NCBI GenBank assembly: GCA_025454715.1
Contig: JALONY010000267.1
Location: 1 to 6,435 of the forward strand
Direction of reading: 5' to 3'
Source of the DNA: Anaerolineae bacterium
Lineage (GTDB): Bacteria; Chloroflexota; Anaerolineae; Aggregatilineales; Phototrophicaceae
DNA length: 6,435 nt
Shown one piece after another: positions 1 to 6,165 of the stretch. How positions within the stretch are numbered: position 1 is the stretch's first letter; every line of letters starts with the position of its first letter. The notes under the pieces are model-generated. The model made no database searches. It worked only from the letters and a program-made list of their open reading frames with translations, and had not been told where the DNA came from. Made by a program: the position numbers and the translations under genes.

Positions 1-254
1 CGTCCGACCCCAATGCTTGGGCGATGTGGGTGGACGGTCACGGCTTGACCGATGTCGGGCGCGGCTTCGTGCCTGACCCTAAGCATGATGACCTCGACAC
101 CGTCGCGGCCTATCGGGCGCACCCGCACCACGGGCGGATCGTGTCGGTGGGGGATGATGAGGCGCTGGGGTGGTTGCGCCACCGCTTGGGCGGCCTCCTC
201 GAGCTGACCGAGCATCAGGGCGGGCGGATGACCTGCCTGCACGGGATGGCCTAA
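1..254 (+). CDS. 3' end of an unidentified protein gene (5' end outside window)
   Basis: An open frame enters from the left edge (first complete codon at position 3) and ends at TAA 252-254, giving the last 83 residues of a protein. I do not recognise the family. The fragment is hydrophilic and His/Asp/Gly-rich, with no membrane segment. It has a 'GRGFVPDPKHDDLD' stretch and a C-terminal helix-like stretch containing 'EALGWLRHRLGGLLEL'. Codon use (GC-rich third positions plus frequent TTG Leu) matches the neighbouring genes, and the alternative frames give Arg/Pro-rich nonsense, so I take it as a real C-terminus. An ATG at 24 is in frame, but the frame is open upstream of it, so it is probably not the start. 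It converges on the minus-strand membrane-protein gene, and their stop codons share the bases CTAA (251-254). Function unknown. Confidence 0.6.
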   Translation, partial: SDPNAWAMWVDGHGLTDVGRGFVPDPKHDDLDTVAAYRAHPHHGRIVSVGDDEALGWLRHRLGGLLELTEHQGGRMTCLHGMA

Positions 255-676
255 TCCTCGGGGTCACCGCTCATGGCGTAAATCAAGACGCCCAAGGACG
301 ACAAGAAAAAACTGCCGATGATGCCCGCGATTTGGAGCTGGCCGACCACGATGTCGCCAGCGGCGATGCCGCGGCTGCTGCCGAACCCGAGGATGTCGGC
401 GAGGCCGCACAGGGTCGCGAAGACCAGACCGGTCAGGCCGAGCCGCGAGCCGACCTGCTGGACGAGGTTGGACGGCTGGTTGGTGTAGAAGGTGAACTTG
501 ACGTAGAGCAACGCCCCCAGCACCAACAGGCTGAACCCGAACAAAATCATCACGAGCTGGAGTAGGCCGACCCCGGGGGTTGGGGCGAAACCGAGCAGGC
601 CGGGGAACAAGCCAATCACGAGGATGAGCAGACCCAACGCGCCCAGCACGATGCCGAACTGTGCGACGCGCACCAT
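251..676 (-). CDS. Small four-helix integral membrane protein, unknown function
   Basis: Encodes 141 residues. The start is taken at ATG 676-674, where the hydrophobic protein begins ('MVRVAQFGIVLG'). A purine-rich GAAAGAAG lies about 10 nt upstream as a possible ribosome site. The frame is open to 826, but that extension is Arg/His-rich, runs into the NUDIX gene and looks non-coding. Four hydrophobic segments are visible, at about residues 6-28, 38-58, 80-98 and 113-135. They are joined by short loops, including a polar 'KFTFYTNQPSN' stretch between helices 2 and 3. The tail 'SGDPED' is acidic. No catalytic or transport motif is seen and no family is recognised. It lies 71 bp downstream of the NUDIX gene, behind a strong hairpin, so it may be the last gene of the LysM-NUDIX transcript or partly uncoupled from it. 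Confidence 0.75.
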   Translation of the reverse strand: MVRVAQFGIVLGALGLLILVIGLFPGLLGFAPTPGVGLLQLVMILFGFSLLVLGALLYVKFTFYTNQPSNLVQQVGSRLGLTGLVFATLCGLADILGFGSSRGIAAGDIVVGQLQIAGIIGSFFLSSLGVLIYAMSGDPED

Positions 677-701
677 GTTGTCAACACTTCTTTCGGGTAA
701 G

Positions 702-735
702 CACAGCGCGTGAGCGGCGACGCCCACGCGCTGTG
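702..735. terminator. Intergenic hairpin, possible terminator or attenuator
   Basis: Inverted repeat CACAGCGCGTG (702-712) and CACGCGCTGTG (725-735), a perfect 11-bp stem. After one A/C mismatch it continues as an inner GCG/CGC stem closing a four-base loop. It sits in the 71-bp gap between the NUDIX stop and the membrane-protein start, both on the minus strand. In the direction of transcription the stem is followed by CTTACCCG, not a T-run, so a classical intrinsic terminator is not certain. Attenuation or mRNA 3'-end protection are alternatives. Confidence 0.5.
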
Positions 736-747
736 TCGTTAGGCCAG

Positions 748-1278
748 TCAGACGCCCAGACGGCGTGCCGTCTTCAGCAGGGCGGTGACGCTCTTGGCGT
801 CGATGAGCGTGCCGTCCAGCGTCCACGCCACGGCTTGCGCCAGCGGCACGCGCTCTAGCTCGATGAACTCGTCCTCATCGCCGGGCAAGCGCGATTCGGT
901 CAGGTCGGTGGCGAGGTAGAGGTGGATGTACTCGGTGGTGTAGCCCGGGGCGACGAACACCCCGCCCAGCGGCTCCAGCTTGCCCGGGCGGTAGCCGGTC
1001 TCCTCTTGCAGCTCACGCTCGGCGCAGACCAGCGGGTCTTCGCCGACCTTGAGCGTGCCCGCCGGTATCTCCAGCATCACGCGGTCGGCGGCCAGCCGAA
1101 ATTGGCGCACCATCAACACGTTGCCCGCGGCATCGAGCGGGACGATGGCGACCGCGCCCGGGTGCACGACCCGCTCACGCACCGCGGGTGCCCCGTCGGG
1201 CAGGGTGATGTCGTGCACGTCCAGCGCAATCACGCGCCCGTCGTAGAGGCGTTGGGTGTGGGTGATGGTCTCGCGCAT
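748..1278 (-). CDS. NUDIX hydrolase, ADP-ribose pyrophosphatase type
   Basis: Encodes 176 residues, a normal length for this family. The complete NUDIX box (G-x5-E-x7-RE-U-x-EE-x-G-U) spans Gly74 to Tyr96: G74, E80, R88-E89, E92-E93 and G95. The glutamates bind the divalent metals that promote attack on the pyrophosphate. A 'VAPGYTTE' motif follows, with Pro111 about 15 residues after the box. That position is characteristic of ADP-ribose pyrophosphatases, which cut ADP-ribose to AMP and ribose 5-phosphate. The N-terminal strand region and 'VHPGAVAIVPLD' also fit that subgroup. The protein is cytosolic, with no signal peptide. The start at ATG 1278 has AAGG about 7 nt upstream and lies only 15 bp after the LysM lipoprotein stop, so the two are probably co-transcribed. 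Family assignment is firm; the exact substrate is inferred, and other nucleoside-diphosphate sugars are possible. Confidence 0.93.
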   Translation of the reverse strand: MRETITHTQRLYDGRVIALDVHDITLPDGAPAVRERVVHPGAVAIVPLDAAGNVLMVRQFRLAADRVMLEIPAGTLKVGEDPLVCAERELQEETGYRPGKLEPLGGVFVAPGYTTEYIHLYLATDLTESRLPGDEDEFIELERVPLAQAVAWTLDGTLIDAKSVTALLKTARRLGV

Positions 1279-1293
1279 CAGGCTGCCTTTGGG

Positions 1294-2199
1294 TTAGGGC
1301 ATCGTCAGTTGTTGGTTGAAGTAAATCAGGTCTGGGTTGGTGATGGTCGGGTTGAGCGCCATGATGTCGCGAATCAGCACGTTGCAGCTCAGCGAGATGC
1401 TGAACAGCGTCTCGTATTGATCGACGATGTAGGGGCTACCGCAGATGCCGCCCTGACCGATCGGCGTGCCCGACACGACCGGTGCGCCGACGGCGCCGCC
1501 CGTCTCGGAGCCGCCCGCGCCGCTACCGAGGTCGGTGGTGCCTTGGCCGCAGTTGGGGATGCTGATTTCTTGGCCGATGCTGATGATGGTCGGGTTGGCG
1601 ATGCCGTTGTAATTGGCGATGGTCTGGAACGGGACGCCGTAGCGCAGGCCGATGCGGAACAGGTTCTCACCGGCTCTCACGACGTGAATGCAGTCGGTGC
1701 CGCTGATGGGCACGCTGCTGGCGGGCGTCGCGGTCGGGATGAACTCGCTGGTCGGGGTCAGGGTGGGCAGCAACAACGGGGCTTCGGCGGTGGCGGTCAG
1801 GTCGGCAAAGATTTGGGTGGCTGCCGCGACGGTCTGGGTGACTTCCAGAATCAGCGGGTCGAGGGTCGGGGCGAGGGGGTCGAGCTGTGCGACCTCGGTC
1901 ACGCCCGGCGGGTTGGCGGCGGCGCTGAGGGTCGAGAGCGCGTCTGCGGTGGCTTGGGCGGCCAGCAAGGTCTCGTCGGGGGTGGCGGTGACGACCACGA
2001 ACTCGGTCGTGACTTGCGGCTCGGGCGTCGGCAATACCGCGGTCTCGGTGGCGGTCGGCGTCAGGGTGGGCAGGTTTTGCGCCACGGCTGTGGCGGGGAT
2101 TTCTTCGGAGCTGGCGCGCAGCAAGCATCCGCTGGCCAGCAAGGCGACCGCCGCGAGCGCGACGACGACGCTGAGGTAACGTGTGGGCTGAGTCGGCAT
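1294..2199 (-). CDS. Lipoprotein with two LysM domains
   Basis: Encodes 301 residues. A type II signal peptide comprises basic Arg7, a hydrophobic stretch at about 9-22 and the lipobox Ala-Ser-Gly-Cys, with Cys25 as the lipidated residue. A long low-complexity linker rich in Thr, Pro and Ala (about 35-165) should span the cell wall or surface layer. Two LysM modules follow: residues about 171-216 ('HVVRAGENLFRIGLRYGV' to 'IGQEISIPNC') and about 257-301, the second ending the protein. A Gly/Ser/Thr-rich spacer separates them. LysM binds N-acetylglucosamine polymers such as peptidoglycan, so the protein is probably a surface-anchored wall-binding lipoprotein without a visible enzymatic domain. 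Cysteines 170 and 217 bracket LysM1, and 253 and 272 lie before and within LysM2, suggesting disulfides. GGAG lies about 12 nt upstream of the ATG at 2199. It is the first gene of the minus-strand cluster. Confidence 0.92.
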   Translation of the reverse strand: MPTQPTRYLSVVVALAAVALLASGCLLRASSEEIPATAVAQNLPTLTPTATETAVLPTPEPQVTTEFVVVTATPDETLLAAQATADALSTLSAAANPPGVTEVAQLDPLAPTLDPLILEVTQTVAAATQIFADLTATAEAPLLLPTLTPTSEFIPTATPASSVPISGTDCIHVVRAGENLFRIGLRYGVPFQTIANYNGIANPTIISIGQEISIPNCGQGTTDLGSGAGGSETGGAVGAPVVSGTPIGQGGICGSPYIVDQYETLFSISLSCNVLIRDIMALNPTITNPDLIYFNQQLTMP

Positions 2200-2243
2200 A
2201 CCCGTCTTGTTCTCCGGCGGTGGATAGACTGTAATCTTGGCGT

Positions 2244-2272
2244 ATTATATACCGTTGCGTGCGCTTTGGCGA
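2244..2272 (-). promoter_or_regulatory. Sigma70-type promoter for the LysM-NUDIX cluster
   Basis: Read on the minus strand, a perfect TATAAT (-10) occupies 2249-2244. A TCGCCA (-35, four of six consensus matches) occupies 2272-2267, with an optimal 17-bp spacer. It lies in an AT-rich island within otherwise GC-rich DNA, 45-73 bp upstream of the LysM ATG at 2199. The leader would therefore be short and contain the GGAG ribosome site. Sequence match only; not experimentally supported. Confidence 0.65.
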
Positions 2273-2353
2273 TTGATTGTTGGGCGGATGCACAAAACCG
2301 GCCAACTTTGGGGCGTGCCGCCCTGAGCGACGCGCCGAGAAAAAGAGGCAACC

Positions 2354-3166
2354 ATGCGTATTTTGTGCTTGATCGTGCTGTTGTGCGCGGCGGGGTGCGA
2401 GGCGGTTTTCGGCCCCGAGCCGAGCGCGACCCCGACCGCCGCCTTCCCTGAGGTCTTGCCCAGCCCCTCGCCCGATATTCGTTTCCCGACCGAAATCCCC
2501 GACGATGTGCCGGTCGGGGACGGTGTGACGTTGCCCCAAATCGCCGGATTGCCGGCCAATGCCGCCGTCTCGACCGAGATTGCCTTGCCGACACTGGCGC
2601 GCCCCAACCTGATTAGCATCCCGTTGCGTGATGGGCGCGTCATCGACGCCGAGGTATACAACGGGCGGGCGGGCGCGTTGGGCGTGCTGCTGCTGGGTGC
2701 CAGCTTCGAGGCATGGGGCGGCTTGCCGGTCAGCCTGCGCGAGGCGGGCTATACGGTGCTGACGGTGGGCGAGGCGGTCGAGGCGGCTGTCTTGGCCGAG
2801 GTGTTCGAGGTGCTGGCGGTGCAGCCCGACGTGAGCGCGGGGCGCCTCGTGGTCATCGGGGTGGGGGCGGGCGCCAACGCGGGCTTGATTGGCTGCGCGA
2901 CGGAGTCGCGGTGCGTCGGGGCGGTGGTCGTCAGCCCTGCCGACGCGCCCGCGCTGACCGACGCCGCCCGTGCGATGGGGCCGCGCCCGATGGTGTTGGC
3001 CGTCGATGCCGAGGATGGGGCGTCGTTGGCCACCGCCGAGGCCGTGCGCCAAGCCGCCCAAGCCGCCGAGCTATTGCCGTATGAGGGCGCGGGGCGCGGG
3101 GTGCAGCTTTTCGCCAATCGCCCCGATTTCGGGCAAATCGTGCTGGCGTGGCTGGCCGCCCGCTAA
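2354..3166 (+). CDS. Lipoprotein with a degenerate alpha/beta-hydrolase-like domain
   Basis: Encodes 270 residues, starting at ATG 2354 with a good AGAGG site (2344-2348) 5 nt upstream. A very short type II signal peptide ends in Cys-Ala-Ala-Gly-Cys, so Cys15 is lipidated. A Pro/Thr/Ser-rich linker follows (about 20-85). From about residue 88 the sequence looks like an alpha/beta-hydrolase core: 'GVLLLGASFEAWGGLP', 'AGYTVLTV', then 'VVIGVGAGANAGLIG' where the nucleophile elbow is expected. The usual G-x-S-x-G reads Gly169-Val-Gly-Ala-Gly173, so the Ser position is Gly171. After the strand 'PMVLAVDAEDG', Asp221 could be the acid. The expected His in the final 'GAGRGVQLF' motif is Arg248. The nearest fold relatives I know are dienelactone-hydrolase-like proteins; this one is probably catalytically dead or has another role. 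Cys181 and Cys187 may pair. It is divergent from the LysM lipoprotein. The gene itself is certain, the fold moderately so. Confidence 0.85.
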   Translation: MRILCLIVLLCAAGCEAVFGPEPSATPTAAFPEVLPSPSPDIRFPTEIPDDVPVGDGVTLPQIAGLPANAAVSTEIALPTLARPNLISIPLRDGRVIDAEVYNGRAGALGVLLLGASFEAWGGLPVSLREAGYTVLTVGEAVEAAVLAEVFEVLAVQPDVSAGRLVVIGVGAGANAGLIGCATESRCVGAVVVSPADAPALTDAARAMGPRPMVLAVDAEDGASLATAEAVRQAAQAAELLPYEGAGRGVQLFANRPDFGQIVLAWLAAR

Positions 3167-3184
3167 AGGGATGGTGGGGTGCGG

Positions 3185-3190
3185 TATACT
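3185..3190 (+). promoter_or_regulatory. Possible -10 element upstream of the thioesterase gene
   Basis: TATACT matches five of six bases of the -10 consensus in the 83-bp gap before the thioesterase start. No convincing -35 hexamer lies 16-18 bp upstream; that position already falls at the end of the preceding lipoprotein gene. The call rests on the hexamer and its location 60 nt before the ATG, so it is weak. Confidence 0.3.
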
Positions 3191-3192
3191 GA

Positions 3193-3213
3193 AACCGAAC
3201 CGCGATTCGGTTC
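3193..3213 (+). terminator. Small hairpin after the lipoprotein gene, possible weak terminator
   Basis: AACCGAA (3193-3199) pairs with TTCGGTT (3206-3212). An alternative register pairs GAACCG (3197-3202) with CGGTTC (3208-3213). The downstream bases TTTGTCTGTG are moderately T-rich on the plus strand. It may end transcription of the lipoprotein gene 27 bp after its stop, or form a leader hairpin if the TATACT just upstream is a real promoter. The two uses cannot be separated from sequence alone. Confidence 0.4.
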
Positions 3214-3249
3214 TTTGTCTGTGCTTACCACTCCCAATGAGGTACACCC

Positions 3250-3613
3250 ATGATACCCACCCCTGAGGGCTTTCGTCATCGCTACGTCATGCCGGTGCGC
3301 TATGGCGACATCGACTCGCTCGGGCACGTCAACAACGCCAAATACCTGACCTATATCGAGCAAGCGCGCATCATCTATGTGCGCGACCTCGCGCTGTGGG
3401 ACGGCAAACTGGCCGATTTCGGCATCATCATGGCGCGTGCCGAGGTCGATTACCGGTCGCCCATCACGTTGGATGACGGCGATGCGGTGGTGTTCAGCCG
3501 CACGGTGCGCGGTCATTGTCGGGGTGGCGTTCGATTACACCGCCAACGCGACCATCCCCGTGCCAGACTCGTGGCGTGCCAAAATTTCGGCTTATGACGG
3601 CTTAGGCGGATAG
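3250..3613 (+). pseudogene. Hotdog-fold (4HBT) acyl-CoA thioesterase gene, broken by an internal deletion
   Basis: The start at ATG 3250 has GAGGT (3239-3243) 6 nt upstream. Residues 1 to about 87 are a good 4-hydroxybenzoyl-CoA-thioesterase-type N-terminus: 'RYGDIDSLGHVNNAKYLTYI' followed by 'EQAR', with the Asp20/Asp22, Gly25-His26 and Asn28-Asn29 signature of the active-site helix, then 'DFGIIMARAEVDYRSPI'. After 'VVFSRTVR' (about 3510) the frame is lost and ends at TGA 3595-3597. The +1 frame then supplies a typical family C-terminus, 'GVAFDYTANATIPVPDSW' and 'RAKISAYDGLGG', ending at TAG 3611-3613. The mid-domain strands usually found between these two pieces, about 25-30 residues, are missing. 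An out-of-frame deletion of about 75-90 bp (length 3n+2) therefore explains it better than a single-base slip. Intact members hydrolyse acyl-CoA thioesters in the cytosol; this copy should be inactive unless the sequence is wrong here. Confidence 0.85.
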
Positions 3614-3657
3614 GGTTTAGACCATCGCAGTCCGTTGGCGCGCCGAACAGTGGTATC

Positions 3658-3687
3658 TTGGACGTTCAGATAAAGTTGAACGTCCAA
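3658..3687. promoter_or_regulatory. Perfect 11-bp dyad upstream of the ABC transporter gene
   Basis: TTGGACGTTCA (3658-3668) and TGAACGTCCAA (3677-3687) form a perfect inverted repeat around the eight-base AT-rich centre GATAAAGT. It lies 24 bp upstream of the ABC gene ATG and 44 bp after the thioesterase stop. There is no T-run after either arm, so a transcription terminator is less likely than an operator for a dimeric regulator or a structured leader. No regulator gene is seen in the window. Confidence 0.5.
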
Positions 3688-3697
3688 ACATCCCATT

Positions 3698-3703
3698 AGG
3701 TGG
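3698..3703 (+). promoter_or_regulatory. Ribosome binding site deciding the ABC gene start
   Basis: AGGTGG lies 8 nt before ATG 3712. An in-frame GTG at 3700 would overlap this site and has no ribosome site of its own, so the ATG is chosen as the start. Confidence 0.65.
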
Positions 3704-3711
3704 CACAGCGC

Positions 3712-5566
3712 ATGGCGACGATTTTTCGCGGCTTGGAACAAGGCGACAAGTACGACCGCAGCTATACCGATGGCTATTTGTATCGGCGGATGGCCAGCTA
3801 CCTCAAGGGCTTCAAGCGCGAGGTGGTCATCATCTTGCTCAGCCTGACGGTCTTGTCGTTCTTGGCCGCCTTCCAGCCGGTCTGGTTCTCCGATGCCATC
3901 GACGCGCTGGGGCGTGGTGAGAGCGGCCTGCCGTGGTTCCAATTTTACGAGCCGCTCTGGTTGTCGAACGCGCTGGGCGAGATGCGCGCCGTGAGTGCCT
4001 CGAGCGAGGCGTTGACGTTTTTCGTGGTCGCGCTGGTCATCACGGCCTTCGTGCAATATTTCATCGGCTGGGTGCGCCGCTACCTGACCGGCGTCACGCT
4101 GGGGAGTGTGGTGGCGCAGATGCGCAAGGACGCGCAAAATCGTCAGCCGCATCACCAACGATACGCAAGAGTTCGGCGAGGTGGCGGTCATCGCCAGCGA
4201 CGTGGTGACGCAGATGATCCAACTGGTGGTGTTGATGATCATCTTGTTCAACGCCTCGTTCGGGCTGACGATGCTGCTGATTTTGACCACGCCGTTGACC
4301 TTGCTGGCCAGCATGGGCTTCCGCACCTTGGCGCGCCGTACCACCCGCACCGGCAGCCGCGCCACCGCCAACGTCAACGACGCCATCCAAGAGAGCGTCA
4401 GCGGCATCATGGTGGCCAAGAACTTCCGGCGCGAGGCGGCCTTGTACGACGAGTTCCACCGCGTCAATTCGCAGTCGTTTCAGGCCAATATGCGGCGCGG
4501 GCTGGTGCTGGCGGCGGTGTTCCCGGTGCTCAACATCATCGCGGCCATCGCCATCGCCATCATCACCTATGCGGGCGCGCAGGTGGTGGTGTCGGGCGCG
4601 TTGTCGCTGGGGATGTGGTATTTGTTCATTCAGGGGGTAGACCGGTTCTACTTCCCCATCCTAAACCTCTCGACCTTTTGGAGCCAGTTTCAGCAGGCGC
4701 TGAGCTCGACTGAGCGGATTTTTGCGCTCATCGACGCCGACAACACCGTCAAACAGACGGCGCACGAGCCGGTGGCGGGCTTGGCGGGCAAGATCGAGTT
4801 CGACCGCGTGACGTTCGCCTATGACGACACCCCGCCGGTCTTGAACGACTTCAGCTTGACGATTGCCCCGGGCGAAAGCGTGGCGTTCGTCGGGCACACC
4901 GGCGCGGGCAAATCGACCCTCGCCAAGCTGATTACGCGCTTTTACGAGTTTCAGGCCGGTCAGATTCGCATCGACGGGCGCGACATCCGCACGCTGGACT
5001 TGCACCAATACCGCAGCAAGCTCGGGCTGGTGCCCCAGCAACCGTTTTTGTTCAGCGGCACCATCCTCGAAAACCTGCGCTATAGCCGCCCCGAGGCCAC
5101 CGACGCCGAAATCGACGCCATCGCCCACAGCATCGGTGGGGGCGAGTGGCTGGAGACCATGCCCAACGGCTTGCTGACCGACGTGGGTGAGCGCGGGGCG
5201 CGCTTGAGCATGGGTCAACGCCAACTGGTCAGCCTCGTGCGGGTGCTGGTGCAGCAACCGGCCATCTTCATCCTCGACGAGGCCACCGCCAGCGTTGACC
5301 CGTTCACCGAGGCGCAAATCCAAGAGGCGCTGGAGATGATTTTGCGCCAATCGACCTCGATCTTGATTGCCCACCGCCTGAGCACCGTCCGTAGCGCCGA
5401 CCGGATTATCGTCCTCAAGCAAGGCGCGATTATCGAGCAAGGCAATCATGCCCACCTGATGACGTCAGGCGGGCACTATGCCGAGCTGTACGATACCTAC
5501 TTTAGGCACCAATCGTTGGAATACATCGAGAACAGCCGCGCCGCCTTCGCGCAGTCGATGGGCTAA
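3712..5566 (+). pseudogene. ABC exporter half-transporter (membrane + ATPase domain), broken by an internal deletion
   Basis: The N-terminal piece (3712 to about 4134, about 141 residues) holds 'YDRSYTDGYLYRRM', a first membrane helix (about 36-58) and a second at 'FFVVALVITAFVQYFIGWV', ending in 'QMRKDA'. The rest resumes in the +1 frame at about 4136 as 'KIVSRITNDTQEFGEVAVI' and runs to TAA 5564-5566 (476 residues). Exporters normally have about 17-22 residues between these points, the first intracellular loop with its 'FFD' element that couples to the ATPase. They are absent, so an out-of-frame deletion of about 53-68 bp is inferred. The ATPase is otherwise complete: Walker A GHTGAGKST (4892-4918), Q-loop near 5036-5041, signature LSMGQ (5204-5218), Walker B IFILDE (5264-5281) and switch His (5372-5374). 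The intact product would be about 635 residues, forming a homo- or heterodimeric drug/lipid-type exporter. No partner half-transporter is present. The substrate cannot be told. Confidence 0.9.
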
Positions 5567-6030
5567 GCGCGCTTGCCCGCCAGCTTATGGCGCAGCAACG
5601 CGCCCAAAACTGCCGGTTGAAACAGCGCGGTGGGCGGTTGATCGAGGTTGACGACGTGCAAGAAGCGGCGGGCGATGCCGTCGTCTTTGGCGATGACCGA
5701 CAGCAACTCGTCCATGTAGCGCTGCACCAGCCGCCCCGTCCAATTCGGGCGGTTGCCCTCGGTGGCGGCGTGCCGGAAGTCCTCGCCGGTGGACATCAGC
5801 CAGATGTCGGCGTTTTGGGCGGCCAGCTTCTTTTGGAAGGTGTGCCCGACCATCTCAGGTGAGGGGGCGTGGCGCACGCAATCGGACAGCAATACCGCGC
5901 CCATCGCCGCGGCGGTCATGCCTTGCCCATAAATCGGGTTGAAGCCGCACACTGCGTCACCGGTCACGGCGAAGCGGGCGGGGAGCGCCATCTTCTCGTA
6001 GTGGCGCATCACGTTGTTGGTGCGCCGATA

Positions 6031-6074
6031 CCCTGCGATGTCGCCCAGCGGCCCCTGCGATGTCGCCCAGCGGC
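6031..6074. repeat. Perfect 22-bp tandem duplication inside the oxidoreductase gene
   Basis: Two identical 22-bp units, 6031-6052 and 6053-6074, each beginning CCCTGCGATG and ending CCCAGCGGC on the plus strand. On the coding strand one unit encodes part of 'QPLGDIAG'. The extra 22 bp (3n+1) shifts the frame. Deleting either unit joins 'DAQPLGDIAG' directly to 'YRRTNNVMRHYEK' in one frame. Confidence 0.97.
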
Positions 6075-6165
6075 TGGGCGTCCTTCATCGCCTCGTAGAC
6101 ATCGGGCTCCGGCAGGCTTTTGGCATAGGCGATGAAACCGTCCTCGTCGGTCGGGGGGTAATCCT

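Noticed and set aside
922..2451. A 509-codon plus-strand open frame
   Set aside because: It lies antisense to the NUDIX and LysM genes, is low-complexity (Gly/Arg/His/Gln/Asp-rich) with no domain, and arises from GC-rich codon bias. The minus-strand genes have complete family motifs.
1667..3061. A 464-codon minus-strand open frame
   Set aside because: It spans the divergent intergenic region, overlaps two convincing lipoprotein genes and reads as Arg/His/Pro-rich nonsense.
3700..3711. GTG at 3700 as the ABC start
   Set aside because: It overlaps the AGGTGG site that is correctly spaced for ATG 3712 and has no ribosome site of its own.
4120..4145. Programmed ribosomal frameshift joining the two ABC frames
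   Set aside because: There is no convincing slippery heptamer with downstream structure, and a frameshift would not supply the missing intracellular-loop residues.
3592..4467. A 291-codon minus-strand open frame opposite the ABC membrane domain
   Set aside because: No recognisable domain; the plus strand has a continuous exporter signature on both sides of the deletion.
5204..5218. LSMGQ instead of LSGGQ as a sign of a dead ATPase
   Set aside because: Variation at the third signature position is tolerated in functional ABC proteins, and all other ATPase motifs are intact.
4661..5455. A 264-codon minus-strand open frame
   Set aside because: It is antisense to the ABC ATPase domain, whose Walker A, signature, Walker B and switch motifs are all in the plus-strand frame.
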